NCBI GenBank assembly: GCA_964504445.1
Contig: CAZDEO010000012.1
Coordinates: 18,116 to 82,115 of the forward strand
DNA: 64,000 nucleotides
Source of the DNA: JACSRF01 sp964504445
Lineage (GTDB): Bacteria > Chloroflexota > Anaerolineae > Promineifilales > Promineifilaceae
Direction: 5' to 3'
Part shown: one piece after another, positions 7,288-15,517 of the stretch
Layout of the letters: every line of letters begins with the position of its first letter
Position numbering within the stretch: the first letter of the stretch is position 1
Translations under genes and position numbers: made by a program
Notes under the pieces: generated by a model
Database searches by the model: none
Seen by the model: only the letters and a program-made list of their open reading frames with translations
Told to the model about the DNA's origin: nothing

Positions 7288-8460
7288 CTACAATTTGGTC
7301 AAAAATATTTGCGCCAGTTGACTATTCTCTTTCAGCCGCTTAATCAGTAAATCAACCAGGAACGGGAAGCGCAACAGAGTACGCTGAATGTTAAAGGAGC
7401 GAACCATGCCCTCCCACATCGCTTCGTGGCAGGCTTGCTCATATCCCAGCATGGCTGCCCGCGATGCCTCTCCTTGGGCCAGCGCCTGGTGCACAGTTTG
7501 GGCAGCCAACCTGGCTGAAACCAGGCTGTTGTGAATGCCGCCACCCGTCAGCGGGTTAATGAACCCGGCTGCATCGCCCACCAAAATAGCGCCCTCAAAG
7601 ACGTGCTGCAGATGTTTTTGTGACCCGAAATTGAGCTGCCAGGTAGCCACCTCGCGCAGTTTCCCTCCTTCTTTCAGGCGGCTTTTAATGGCGGGCATGT
7701 TTAGAAATTGTCGCAGCATATCTTCCAGGCTTTGTTTCTTTTGGCGAAAGTGGTCCAGGCGCATGCCCAGGCCAATGTTGGCGCTGTCTGGCCCGGTGGG
7801 GAAAATCCAGGCGTATCCAGGCAATATTTCGTTGTACAGGTAAAACTCAACCTCATGGGGGAAAATCTCGATGTCGTCTATGTAGGCGCGCAGGGCGACG
7901 GCGCGGTGTTTGTCGCTATGCTGGGCGGGTTTGGGACGCAAGGCGCGGGTAATGCTGGAGGTGACGCCGTCGGCGCCGACCACTACCTGGCCATAAAATT
8001 CCTGGCTACGGCCGTTTACTCTAGCTGTTACGCCGGTGACACGGCCGTTTTCCAGGATGGGCGCGGTCACTTGTCCTTGCTGAAAAGCCGCGCCGGAAGC
8101 CAGGGCGTGCTGCTGAAGGATTGCGTCAAAGTATAGGCGGGGTGCCACATAGGAATCCGTGCCCATTTCCCCTTTGTGCAGATTGGCTATCATGGTGTGG
8201 CCTTTGGGTGAAACCAGGCGCATGGTGTCTAGGGGATACAGCTCATGGCGGGCTACGGCCGTTTCCACCCGTTCCTGCATGCCCAATTCATACATGATGC
8301 CAATGGCCCCCGCTGGCACAGCATCGCCGCACGTCTTGTCCCGGGGAAAATTGTGCCGGTCCAGCAGCAACACGTCGTGCCCCTGCTGGGCCAATATGGT
8401 GGCTGTGGTTGCGCCTGCTGGCCCGGCCCCCACAACAATGACCTCATGTTTTCGCGCCAT
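7288..8460 (-). CDS. FAD-dependent oxidoreductase, geranylgeranyl reductase family
   Basis: This 390-residue flavoprotein belongs to the geranylgeranyl/digeranylgeranyl reductase family, which saturates isoprenoid chains of lipids or quinones. FAD-binding landmarks are VIVVGAGPAGATTATILAQ at residues 8-26, the family signature DRHNFPRDKTCGDAVPAGA, VVVGADGVTSSITRAL, and the C-terminal VGDAAGFINPLTGGGIHNS. RBS AAGGAGAG lies upstream of the ATG. It is a single gene, with no isoprenoid biosynthesis genes adjacent, so the exact substrate is inferred only at family level. Confidence 0.9.
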   Translation of the reverse strand: MARKHEVIVVGAGPAGATTATILAQQGHDVLLLDRHNFPRDKTCGDAVPAGAIGIMYELGMQERVETAVARHELYPLDTMRLVSPKGHTMIANLHKGEMGTDSYVAPRLYFDAILQQHALASGAAFQQGQVTAPILENGRVTGVTARVNGRSQEFYGQVVVGADGVTSSITRALRPKPAQHSDKHRAVALRAYIDDIEIFPHEVEFYLYNEILPGYAWIFPTGPDSANIGLGMRLDHFRQKKQSLEDMLRQFLNMPAIKSRLKEGGKLREVATWQLNFGSQKHLQHVFEGAILVGDAAGFINPLTGGGIHNSLVSARLAAQTVHQALAQGEASRAAMLGYEQACHEAMWEGMVRSFNIQRTLLRFPFLVDLLIKRLKENSQLAQIFLTKL

Positions 8461-8649
8461 TACCTCTCCTTATGAAAGTCGCTCATGCTAGAGTCCTGTC
8501 CTTCCTCGCACTCTCGTTTTTCATTGATGGTGTTGCGTTTCTGTTCATGCCGTCTCCTGTGAAACGGGTCACTTATCAAGGTTAATAACACAGCATTTTC
8601 CCAGAGGTTGCCCAAATCTGGTGCATGGCATGTTGGGAAACGCGGGAAT

Positions 8650-9111
8650 TTAAAGATTTTCTGTGGAGCGGATATGGGCCAATAGCCCCTGACAGCCGTC
8701 TTCTACGAGCCGATACACATACTCGAAGTTGCCTGTATAGTAGGGGTCTGGTACCTCGCGCTCGTCGGTGTGGGTGGCAAAATCCAGCAGGCGGTGCAGG
8801 CGGGGGTGGTCGCCATAGCGGCGTTTCAGGTCGTTAAGGTTACTCTGGTCCATGGCTATGATGTAAGTTTGGGGATCCATATCCGCATTGCGTACCTGGC
8901 GGGCACGGCCGTCGTAATGAATGCCGTGTTGCTGCAAGACATGGCGCGTGCCGCTGTGGGCTTTTTCACCGACGTGCCAGGAACCGGTTCCCGCCGAATC
9001 CACGTGGATTTGCTGATCTAGCCCGGCCTCATCAACGAGCTTTTGGAAGACCGCTTCCGCCATGGGCGAGCGGCAAATGTTGCCCAAACAAACGAATAGT
9101 ACACGAATCAT
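8650..9111 (-). CDS. Low molecular weight protein tyrosine phosphatase
   Basis: The 153-residue enzyme carries the P-loop CX5R as VCLGNICRSPMAEAVF at its N-terminus and the general acid motif DPYYTG near residue 120. It also has the conserved AHSGTRHV and RQVRNADM segments. The frame is open to 9168, but MIRVLFVCLGN at 9111 is the canonical start and the upstream codons read junk from an AT-rich repeat. LMW-PTPs dephosphorylate tyrosine kinases of capsule synthesis or small molecules; no kinase partner is adjacent. Confidence 0.94.
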   Translation of the reverse strand: MIRVLFVCLGNICRSPMAEAVFQKLVDEAGLDQQIHVDSAGTGSWHVGEKAHSGTRHVLQQHGIHYDGRARQVRNADMDPQTYIIAMDQSNLNDLKRRYGDHPRLHRLLDFATHTDEREVPDPYYTGNFEYVYRLVEDGCQGLLAHIRSTENL

Positions 9112-9184
9112 AATGATGAATGATGAATAAGGAATGGTGAATGCGCGAACTGATTTTGCCTTCACCATTCTGCCTTTCGAAAGT

Positions 9185-9583
9185 ACCCAAGCTGGCCTAT
9201 AAGCCGCATTCTGTGCGCGTTTATGCTGCCATAAACGCCGGTGATCATCTATCTGGGAGCGACATTGCTGCCGCCCTCATGCGGCCTACCCGGACGTTAG
9301 CGGAGCGAGCAGCCCCTATGTCCTGCTTGGCCTTGCTCCTGGCGGGGTTTGCCTGGCCAGCGACATTACTGCCACTGCCGGTGGTCTCTTACACCACCGT
9401 TTCACCCTCGCTGGTAGCAGCCGTGGCCGGGCCACAACTGCTGCTTAGCAATATACCTCTCTGTTGCACTTGCCATCGGGTCGCCCCGTCCGGCTGTTAG
9501 CCGGCGCCATGCTCTATGGAGTGCGGACTTTCCTCAGCAAGCCTCCCAAAGGCGGCTTACTGCGATCACCCGGCCAGCTTGGT
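9185..9583 (-). ncRNA. rnpB: RNase P RNA, bacterial class A
   Basis: This is the catalytic RNA that matures tRNA 5' ends. Read on the minus strand, helix P1 forms between ACCAAGCTGGCC at the 5' end and GGCCAGCTTGGGT at the 3' end. The universally conserved GAGGAAAGTCCGCACTCC (P4/J region) and GGTGAAACGGTGG follow. The 3' conserved segment ACAGAATGCGGCTTATAGG is also present. The roughly 399-nt length fits class A. The open frame at 9141-9500 on the other strand is only its shadow. A well-formed promoter sits directly upstream with its expected start point at 9583. Confidence 0.96.
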
Positions 9584-9589
9584 TCTGTA

Positions 9590-9618
9590 ATCGTAGCGAG
9601 GTGTGGGGCAGTTGGCAA
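9590..9618 (-). promoter_or_regulatory. Promoter of the RNase P RNA gene
   Basis: On the minus strand: TTGCCA (9618-9613), 17-bp spacer, TACGAT (9595-9590). Transcription would start about 7 nt later, at 9583, exactly where the P1 helix begins. Confidence 0.75.
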
Positions 9619-9647
9619 GTGGGTGGGGGTGTGAATTTGCCAGCCTG

Positions 9648-10448
9648 TTATTCGCCTTTTAGCACGCGCCGCGTGAGAACGGCCGCCATCTGGGCACGGT
9701 AATTGGCGTCGCCACGAAAGTCGCCGGGGTGGGTGGTCATAGCGCTGGCGGCCTGGGCAGCCAGGTCAATGGCCTCTGGGTTGATGCCGTGGGCCAGGTT
9801 GGCCTCAGCCGCAGTGAGGCGGCACGGCCGTTCCCGCGAACCGGTAGCCGCCAAGCGGGGCGGCGCATTTTCCGGCTGCCACAGCGTGACAGACACAATG
9901 GGGTAGTCCCGCGGCGTGCGGGCGACGCGCGCGTGGGCAACCCGCCCGGTTTGCCAGGGAATGGTGATGGCGGTGATGAGGCCCAACGGCCGTTCCTCTG
10001 CGTCCAGATAGGCCATCACAGCCATTTTCACCAGGTCGGGCGAATGCAGCGTGATTGTCGCGTCTAAAACCAGCAGTGCCGCCAGCAGTTCACTGTCGGG
10101 TAGGCGGCTGGCTATGGTGCCGCCCAGAGTAGCGGCATGGCGGTAGGTATTGGGGCCAGCCTGGTCAATGGCCTGGCGTAGCAGACCGGCGGGCGTGTTC
10201 TCTTTTGGATACATTGCCAATGCGGCATCGACTTTACTCAGAGGTAAAGTTGCGCCAATGGTCAGGCGCATCTCGGTCATGGTCATTTGCGTTAATCCCA
10301 GGTGTTGTAAATCCACAACCGCCCCCGGTACGTCTTGTGCCAGCAGCTTGGTGCCACCGCCCAGAGCAAAGGTGTCGGGTTGGGCCAGCAAGTGCAGCGC
10401 CTCTGGCAAAGTTTTGGGCTGGTGAATGGCAGTGGGTGATTTGGGCAT
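9648..10448 (-). CDS. FAD-binding subunit of a xanthine dehydrogenase/CO dehydrogenase-type molybdoenzyme
   Basis: This 266-residue protein matches the medium FAD subunit (XdhB/CoxM/CutM type) that carries electrons between the 2Fe-2S subunit and an acceptor. FAD motifs are ALGGGTKLLAQD near residue 30 and RHAATLGGTIASRLPDSELL near residue 103; the C-terminal CO_deh_flav_C region contains RTPRDYPIVSV. The large molybdopterin subunit and the 2Fe-2S subunit are not adjacent: rnpB lies downstream and a divergent membrane protein upstream. It is therefore an orphan here, or its partners are elsewhere. MoaA at 30.8 kb shows the host makes molybdopterin. Confidence 0.88.
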   Translation of the reverse strand: MPKSPTAIHQPKTLPEALHLLAQPDTFALGGGTKLLAQDVPGAVVDLQHLGLTQMTMTEMRLTIGATLPLSKVDAALAMYPKENTPAGLLRQAIDQAGPNTYRHAATLGGTIASRLPDSELLAALLVLDATITLHSPDLVKMAVMAYLDAEERPLGLITAITIPWQTGRVAHARVARTPRDYPIVSVTLWQPENAPPRLAATGSRERPCRLTAAEANLAHGINPEAIDLAAQAASAMTTHPGDFRGDANYRAQMAAVLTRRVLKGE

Positions 10449-10528
10449 CTTGCGCTCCTTGTTGTAAGGGTAAAGGCTAAATGGGTTTCTTCCTGGCTCC
10501 CGTCATCCTCCACCCTTTCTGCTTATGC

Positions 10529-10534
10529 TATAAT
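10529..10534 (+). promoter_or_regulatory. -10 box for the DUF2085 gene
   Basis: A perfect TATAAT in the divergent gap; no convincing -35 box at 16-18 bp. Its position makes ATG 10481 unlikely as the true start of the next gene. Confidence 0.45.
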
Positions 10535-10597
10535 CAATTGCTGATGGCGGTTATTGTACCGTCAAAACATCCTCAAGAAAATGCCCCAGGTGCAGGA

Positions 10598-11464
10598 ATG
10601 ACGGCCGAAAGTAAACCGATCACCCAAAGAATTGGCGAGCAGTGGCAAAAACCACGGGTGCGGCGTTGGGGTATCTTGGGCATTGCCCTGGGGACGTTGA
10701 CCTTAATGGGCTTCTATGCCGTGCTGGATGCCGCGCACCTGGCGCAGCACGCCTTGCTTGACGGGGCGGATTGGTTGGGGTATGCGGTTTGCCACCGACT
10801 GACGGAGCATTCCTTGAGCATTGCTGGGCGGCAGTTGCCCTTGTGCGCGCGCTGTACGGGGATGTATTTGGGGGTTGCTACGGCCGTACTCTTCTTCTGG
10901 CTCAAGGGGCGGGCGCGGCATACGGAACTGCCACCGCTGCCAATTTTGTTGGCTCTGCTGGCCCTTATCGGTCTCATGGGGCTTGATGGCGTGAACTCTT
11001 TTCTGCATTTTTTCCCCAATGCGCCCCACCTCTACGAGCCAAAGAACTGGCTGCGCCTGCTGACGGGCATGGGCACCGGGTTGGCTATGGGCAGCTTTGT
11101 CTTTCCCGCGCTGGCGCAAGCTTTGTGGCGGCGGGCTATTCCCCGGCCCATGTTAGGAACCTGGTGGGAGTTGGGCGCTCTTTTGCTAGGAGCAGGGATC
11201 ATTGCCTGGGCCGTGTTGAGCAACCAACCAGTGATTCTGTACGTAATGGCGGTTGTGAGTACGGTGGGGCTGCTGGCAACCTTGGGGTCGGTGAACGTGA
11301 TTTTGGGCCTCATTTTGCTGCGGCGAGATGGACGGGCAACGCGGTGGCGGGAAACGGCCGTGCCCCTCATCCTCGGCACCCTTTTGGCTATCATTGAGCT
11401 AAGCGCCATCAGCGTCATCCGCTTCAACCTCACCGGAACCATGATTGGCCTTCCTGGCCTCTAA
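10598..11464 (+). CDS. DUF2085 integral membrane protein
   Basis: About 288 residues with seven or so hydrophobic segments. The DUF2085 signature is clear: AVCHRLTEHSLSIAGRQLPLCARCTGMYLGV, with conserved Cys, His and Arg residues that suggest a metal or redox site. Function is unknown. The frame is open from 10481, with possible ATGs at 10481, 10544 and 10598. The last is preferred because it has AGGTGCAGGA in front and lies downstream of the TATAAT at 10529. It forms a likely operon with the DUF4126 gene 18 bp later. Confidence 0.83.
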   Translation: MTAESKPITQRIGEQWQKPRVRRWGILGIALGTLTLMGFYAVLDAAHLAQHALLDGADWLGYAVCHRLTEHSLSIAGRQLPLCARCTGMYLGVATAVLFFWLKGRARHTELPPLPILLALLALIGLMGLDGVNSFLHFFPNAPHLYEPKNWLRLLTGMGTGLAMGSFVFPALAQALWRRAIPRPMLGTWWELGALLLGAGIIAWAVLSNQPVILYVMAVVSTVGLLATLGSVNVILGLILLRRDGRATRWRETAVPLILGTLLAIIELSAISVIRFNLTGTMIGLPGL

Positions 11465-11482
11465 TTTGCAAGGAGTTAGCCT

Positions 11483-12064
11483 ATGATTCAAGCCATTGGT
11501 GGACTGGGGGCAGCCTTTGGTCTGGCCAGCAGCGCCGGGCTAAACGCTTACATTCCCTTATTGTTGGTGGCCCTGGCCGGCCGTTTTCCGTTAGATGACC
11601 CATTGTTGGGCCTTTCTGAACCCTATAGCTACATGACAAGCTGGTGGGCCATTGGTTTGCTGGTGGTGTTGTTGGGCATTGAGATGACGGTGGACAAAAT
11701 TCCGGCCGTAGACACCCTCAACGATCTCATTCAGACCTTTATTCGTCCTACGGCTGGGGCCATTTTATTTGCCGCCAATGCCAACGTCGTTACCGACATC
11801 CACCCCATTTTGGCCGTTATAGCCGGTATTTTGCTGGCGGGGGGCGTGCATACGGCCAAGGGGGTGGCCCGGCCTGTCATTACCGCCGGAACGGCCGGCA
11901 CCGGTAACTGGTTTGTCAGCCTGGTAGAGGATGCGGTAGCCTTCTTTGTCTCCTTGTTGTCCTTACTTCTACCGATTTTGGCCGGGGTTCTGGCAATTAT
12001 TGGGTTGGTGCTCTTGGTGCGGGGCTATCGCCACCGCCGCCAAAAGCAAAAATTAGCATTTTAA
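11483..12064 (+). CDS. DUF4126 integral membrane protein
   Basis: A 193-residue hydrophobic protein with the DUF4126 pattern: GLASSAGLNAYIPLLLVALAGR at the N-terminus, then TVDKIPAVDTLNDLIQTFIRPTAGAILFA, and a basic C-terminal tail RGYRHRRQKQK. RBS AAGGAG precedes the ATG. Function is unknown. It sits 18 bp after the DUF2085 gene and 24 bp before the next small membrane protein, so the three are probably cotranscribed. Confidence 0.88.
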   Translation: MIQAIGGLGAAFGLASSAGLNAYIPLLLVALAGRFPLDDPLLGLSEPYSYMTSWWAIGLLVVLLGIEMTVDKIPAVDTLNDLIQTFIRPTAGAILFAANANVVTDIHPILAVIAGILLAGGVHTAKGVARPVITAGTAGTGNWFVSLVEDAVAFFVSLLSLLLPILAGVLAIIGLVLLVRGYRHRRQKQKLAF

Positions 12065-12088
12065 TTTTTGAATACGGAGGATAGACAG

Positions 12089-12520
12089 GTGAATAACATT
12101 CATATGCAAAGCGTGATTAAGGCAGGCGCAGCTGCAGCTGCGGTAGCCATTGTGTTGGGTTTGCTTTCTCTCATCCCAGTTTTGGGGCCTATGGCAGCCA
12201 TTTGCCTGACCTGCGCCGGTTTTCTCATTCCAATTGGCGCGGGCATTGGGTATGGCTACCTGGCTCCCGGTGAGGAAGACATGGCTACCAGTGCTTTGGG
12301 TGGGGCCTTGTCTGGCGGGGCCAGCGGCCTAATTTTGGGCGTTTTTGCGGGGTTTTCTTCAACGGTCAGTTCGGCCATGTCCAGCAGTGTGGGGGATGCC
12401 CTGGCCGGAGGCACAATAGCCACGTTGTTATGCGTATGTGGTTTAGGCTTGGGCGGGCTGATTTTTGGGGCCATTGGCGGCGTTATCTGGCCGCTTATTC
12501 AAAAGCAGCGCGGGGTGTAA
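12089..12520 (+). CDS. Small glycine-rich membrane protein of unknown function
   Basis: 143 residues with about four hydrophobic segments rich in Gly and Ala, for example AAAAAVAIVLGLLSLIPVLG, then ALGGALSGGASGLILGVFAG and CVCGLGLGGLIFGAIGGVIW. I do not recognise a family. The GTG at 12089 is chosen because CGGAGG lies 8 bp upstream; the TTG at 12068 has no RBS. It is the last gene of the DUF2085-DUF4126 set and is followed by a terminator. Confidence 0.72.
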   Translation: MNNIHMQSVIKAGAAAAAVAIVLGLLSLIPVLGPMAAICLTCAGFLIPIGAGIGYGYLAPGEEDMATSALGGALSGGASGLILGVFAGFSSTVSSAMSSSVGDALAGGTIATLLCVCGLGLGGLIFGAIGGVIWPLIQKQRGV

Positions 12521-12565
12521 ATCATTTATTTTCCCTGATAGGGCGTACATCCATAACGTTGGCAG

Positions 12566-12593
12566 AGCGGATACCACAGGGTGTCCGCTTTTT
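12566..12593 (+). terminator. Rho-independent terminator
   Basis: AGCGGATACC, loop ACAG, GGTGTCCGCT then TTTT: a ten-pair stem including one G-U pair and a T-run. Confidence 0.8.
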
Positions 12594-12638
12594 GCTGTGG
12601 GCCACCCATGTATGCTAGCAGCAATGGATTCAAAGCGG

Positions 12639-12650
12639 TGACAAATGTCA
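12639..12650. promoter_or_regulatory. Palindrome TGACAAATGTCA, possible operator
   Basis: Half-sites TGACA and TGTCA around an AA centre. The identical 12-mer recurs at 51675-51686, touching the promoter of the DtxR/feo locus. Here it lies about 100 bp before the DUF4282 gene. Two exact copies in 64 kb suggest a transcription factor site; the factor is unknown. Confidence 0.45.
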
Positions 12651-12748
12651 CGATTACTCCTGCGGATCGTTACTTCTAAAACCAGGTACCTGTTTTTTAT
12701 ACTGTGACCAGTATTGGCCAGTGTGGTTTTTTAACTAGGAGAATAGGT

Positions 12749-13078
12749 ATGAACGATCCCAAAGGTTTTTTCGCGGCGCTGCTGGACTTTTCATTTAGCG
12801 AGTTTATTACGACGAAGCTGGTGAAAATTTTGTACGTGTTGTTGCTGATCATTATTGCGTTGTTTTTCTTGGGGGGAATTGGCACGGCCGTTGTCAGCAT
12901 TTTTAGCCGGGGTGGGTTTGCGCGGGGGTTGGGCTTGCTGTGCGGCACGCCCATCATCACCCTCATTTACGTCATTCTGGCGCGGGCATGGACGGAACTG
13001 ATTATTGTGGTGTTCCGCATTGCCGAAAATACGACAGAATTGGCTGAGCAAGGACGGCGTAAGGCTGGTATGGGATAA
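12749..13078 (+). CDS. DUF4282 membrane protein
   Basis: A 109-residue protein with the DUF4282 pattern: FFAALLDFSFSEFITTKLVKILY leads into a first membrane segment, and a second hydrophobic segment (TPIITLIYVILARAWTELIIVVF) is followed by a charged tail. RBS CTAGGAGAATAGG supports the ATG at 12749 over the upstream one at 12704. Function is unknown. It is convergent with the dynamin-like gene, and the two share a terminator. Confidence 0.87.
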   Translation: MNDPKGFFAALLDFSFSEFITTKLVKILYVLLLIIIALFFLGGIGTAVVSIFSRGGFARGLGLLCGTPIITLIYVILARAWTELIIVVFRIAENTTELAEQGRRKAGMG

Positions 13079-13080
13079 TA

Positions 13081-13111
13081 AAAGGGTCTGGTTTTTGACC
13101 AGGCCTTTTTT
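13081..13111. terminator. Terminator between convergent DUF4282 and dynamin genes
   Basis: AAAGGGTCTGGT, loop TTTTG, ACCAGGCCTTTTTT: an imperfect stem ending in a T-run on the plus strand. It begins 3 bp after the DUF4282 stop and overlaps the end of the dynamin gene by 2 bp. Confidence 0.75.
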
Positions 13112-14861
13112 AGACAGTTACCTTTTCTGATTTTAGCTGGGCCTGGAGGCCGATGAGGTGAGCTTCCAGTTCAGAGAGTTCCTCGCGCTGCTGGGAAATT
13201 TTGTCGAATTCGGCGCGTACGAAACGGCCGAAGGGGGCAACGGTGTCTTCAATGCGCTGCGTGCCGCGGCGCATTTCACGGTCGAACTGCTCTGTTAGAT
13301 TGCCCATGAGCCTGTCGCGCAGGTCGGCCAGCTTTTCAGCCAGCTCTTGCTTGGCCTTGCGGCGGCGGGCGGGCAAAATGAGCAGCCCCAGGGTGGCGGC
13401 GGCGATGCCGGCGAGGACGCCGGTGACGTCTACCCAAACCACGTGGGCGGCGATGGCGATGGCCACGCCCACGCCCACGCCCACGCCAGCCAGCCCGGTG
13501 TTGACCACGGCCGTGCGGGCCGATTCGGCCATTTGCTCGGCCTCCCGCTCCTTGTCGTAACTTTCCACGGCGCGGTGGGTGGCGGCGCCGATGGAGTCAA
13601 TGAGCCGCTGGCGGTCGTAGGCCAGGGTGCCTTCGCGGGGGCCGCCTTCGCCCACAATGCGGTGGCGGTGGTCTTCCTTGCGTTTAGCCATGTGGTCGGC
13701 AACGGCCGTCCATTGCCGCAAATCTTGCTCCACCATCCAGTCAATGAGTTCACCCACCCGGCGCTCAATCTGCTGGGGCGCGTCGGTGACGACCTGTTCT
13801 TCAAAGGCTTTTTCCACGTTTTTGGCGCGAATCAGGTCGGGAATGCGGCCCAGGCGAATCATGTCGTCGAAAAATTCGTTGCCGCGGTTTTCCATTTCAT
13901 ACAAAATGTTGTTGATTTCACTCAGGCGGGCTTTGAAGTTGCGCTGCATGTCGTCGTTGTAGTAGGTCATTTGCCCTTCGATGTCGTGGAGCAGTTGGCG
14001 GTCGTCTTGCAATGAGGCCAGATCGTCTTCCACGTGTTCGAGCTGTTTGCGCACCAGCTTGTGGCCCACGCCCAGGGGATTGAGGAGCTTCAGGCGGAAA
14101 CGGCCGTCGTCATCCAGAGACTCATAAATATACTGCTCTAGCGGCTCGAAGCCGCTTTGCGGCCATAGCTGCGGCTTACCCGCTTTCGCCTCTTTCGCCA
14201 GCCTGGCCGACACGGCAAACACGGCCTGCACTTCCCCAATGAGGGTACGCGCCGCATTGGTGACAAAGGTAATGATCTGCTCCTTCTCTGCATCGCTGGC
14301 CAGAATGTCTACTTTATTGACAATGAGGATGATTTTCTTACCCCAGTCGCGGATCTGGCTGAGAAAGTTGCGCTCGCTCTCGGTAAACGGCCGATCCGCT
14401 GAGGTGATGAACAGCACCAAATCGCTGCGGGGAATGAATTCGGCCGTCAGCGCTTCGTGTTCGCGCAAAATGGCGTTGGTCCCTGGCGTATCTACAATGA
14501 CGATTTCCTTCAGAATGTCCACCGGAGCCGTTTGTTCCCACACCCCCTTTTCCACGGGCTTTTGCCCCGCTTTGTCGCCATATTTTAGCAGGTAAATCTG
14601 GCTGGTTGTGGGGGTAACCCCTTCCTCCAGCAGTGGCTGGCCGACCAGGGCGTTGATGAAAGAGGATTTGCCGGAGTTGAACTCCCCGGCCAGCACCAGC
14701 AGGAACAACTCGTCTAGCTGGCGAATAGACTCGGCCAGGGCGGCGCGATCTGGGGCAGAAGCGGCCGTATCCGCCAGCACGTCCCGCAGTTGGCCCAACA
14801 CGTCGCGGGTGCGCTTCAGCAGTTCTTCCTGTTCAGAATTGAGGATGTTTTCCATTTGCAT
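13110..14861 (-). CDS. Dynamin-family GTPase (bacterial dynamin-like protein)
   Basis: 583 residues. The GTPase domain at about 50-270 shows G1 (GEFNSGKSSFINALVG), a G2 threonine pair (TPTTSQ), G3 (IVDTPGTNAI) and G4 (IVNKVDIL). Long helical stalk regions follow, and a hydrophobic paddle-like pair at about 475-520 (GLAGVGVGVGVAIAIAAHVVW and GVLAGIAAATLGLLILP) would insert into membrane. Bacterial dynamins remodel or protect the cytoplasmic membrane. A run of Gly-Val codons comes from a small tandem repeat at 13468-13486. It starts 17 bp after higA on the same strand, so it may be partly cotranscribed with the toxin-antitoxin pair. Confidence 0.9.
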   Translation of the reverse strand: MQMENILNSEQEELLKRTRDVLGQLRDVLADTAASAPDRAALAESIRQLDELFLLVLAGEFNSGKSSFINALVGQPLLEEGVTPTTSQIYLLKYGDKAGQKPVEKGVWEQTAPVDILKEIVIVDTPGTNAILREHEALTAEFIPRSDLVLFITSADRPFTESERNFLSQIRDWGKKIILIVNKVDILASDAEKEQIITFVTNAARTLIGEVQAVFAVSARLAKEAKAGKPQLWPQSGFEPLEQYIYESLDDDGRFRLKLLNPLGVGHKLVRKQLEHVEDDLASLQDDRQLLHDIEGQMTYYNDDMQRNFKARLSEINNILYEMENRGNEFFDDMIRLGRIPDLIRAKNVEKAFEEQVVTDAPQQIERRVGELIDWMVEQDLRQWTAVADHMAKRKEDHRHRIVGEGGPREGTLAYDRQRLIDSIGAATHRAVESYDKEREAEQMAESARTAVVNTGLAGVGVGVGVAIAIAAHVVWVDVTGVLAGIAAATLGLLILPARRRKAKQELAEKLADLRDRLMGNLTEQFDREMRRGTQRIEDTVAPFGRFVRAEFDKISQQREELSELEAHLIGLQAQLKSEKVTV

Positions 14862-14878
14862 GCCAGCCTGTTTTTAAG

Positions 14879-15172
14879 TTATTGAGACGCAAATTCGAGC
14901 GTCTCAACTTCGTCTAAATTAAAGCGTTGCTGTACTTGCCAGAGATCGTAATTGTTTTGCATGGCCAGCCAACTTTCAGGTGACCTGCCCAGGGTTTTTG
15001 ACAAACGTAAGGCCATTTCTGGGGTGACGCTGCTTTTCCCGTTGAGCAAACGCGCAAAAGTGGATGGGGAAACCTTTAGCTTGGCAGCTACTGCCCGAGA
15101 ACTTACGTCTAGCTCTTCCAGGTATACTTGGCGTATGAATTCCCCAGGATGGGGTGGATTATGCATACTCAT
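14879..15172 (-). CDS. higA: HigA-type antitoxin (XRE family)
   Basis: 97-residue helix-turn-helix protein of the HigA addiction-module group. It starts MSMHNPPHPGEFIRQVYLEELDVS, the family hallmark, followed by the HTH (SSRAVAAKLKVSPSTFARLLNGKSSVTPEMALRL) and SPESWLAMQNNYDL. It neutralises HigB and represses the operon. Its ATG overlaps the TGA of higB by one base, so translation is coupled. Toxin-first order is normal for higBA. Confidence 0.93.
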   Translation of the reverse strand: MSMHNPPHPGEFIRQVYLEELDVSSRAVAAKLKVSPSTFARLLNGKSSVTPEMALRLSKTLGRSPESWLAMQNNYDLWQVQQRFNLDEVETLEFASQ

Positions 15173-15450
15173 CAGTGATAATCCTCATAATTGACAATGT
15201 GAGCATTGCCATCAACAAATTTAAATGTAATGCGCCAATCCTTGCTTACCTTGATTGCCCACAAGCCCTGTTTGTCACCCTTTAAGGGGTGAAGTCGGAA
15301 GCCGGGCAAGTCCATATCATCAATTGTAACGGCCGTATCCAGCGCCACAAGCCGCATTCGTATTATTTGCCGGTGGGCCGGATTGATGCCAGCGACACTG
15401 CCTGTTTCAAAAAAATTTTCAAGCCCCTTATGCTTAAATGACTTGATCAT
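15172..15450 (-). CDS. higB: HigB-type toxin (RelE/HigB mRNA interferase)
   Basis: 92 residues, the usual size. HigB toxins cut mRNA in the ribosomal A site. Typical segments are MIKSFKHKGLENFFETGSVAGI, LDTAVTIDDMDLPGFRLHPLKG and the C-terminal WRITFKFVDGNAHIVNYEDYH, in which the basic and His residues of the active surface are kept. The inferred start point of transcription lies only a couple of bases before the ATG, suggesting a nearly leaderless mRNA. It appears intact. Confidence 0.93.
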   Translation of the reverse strand: MIKSFKHKGLENFFETGSVAGINPAHRQIIRMRLVALDTAVTIDDMDLPGFRLHPLKGDKQGLWAIKVSKDWRITFKFVDGNAHIVNYEDYH

Positions 15451-15458
15451 CGCTGGAA

Positions 15459-15487
15459 ATTATACAGTGTGTTGCGCACCACGCAAC
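15459..15487 (-). promoter_or_regulatory. higBA promoter with overlapping palindromic operator
   Basis: On the minus strand TTGCGT, 16-bp spacer, TATAAT (15464-15459). The palindrome GTTGCG-CACCA-CGCAAC at 15471-15487 covers the -35 box and part of the spacer, a classical place for HigA autorepression. Confidence 0.65.
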
Positions 15488-15517
15488 ATGGGTGACGGGA
15501 GGCGGGCCATGCCCAGG

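Noticed and set aside
9141..9500. 119-residue frame on the plus strand
   Set aside because: It lies over the RNase P RNA gene, whose conserved core is clear on the minus strand.
13347..14015. 222-residue frame antisense to the dynamin-like GTPase
   Set aside because: It is a shadow frame rich in His/Gly/Val from codon bias; the GTPase motifs are intact on the minus strand.
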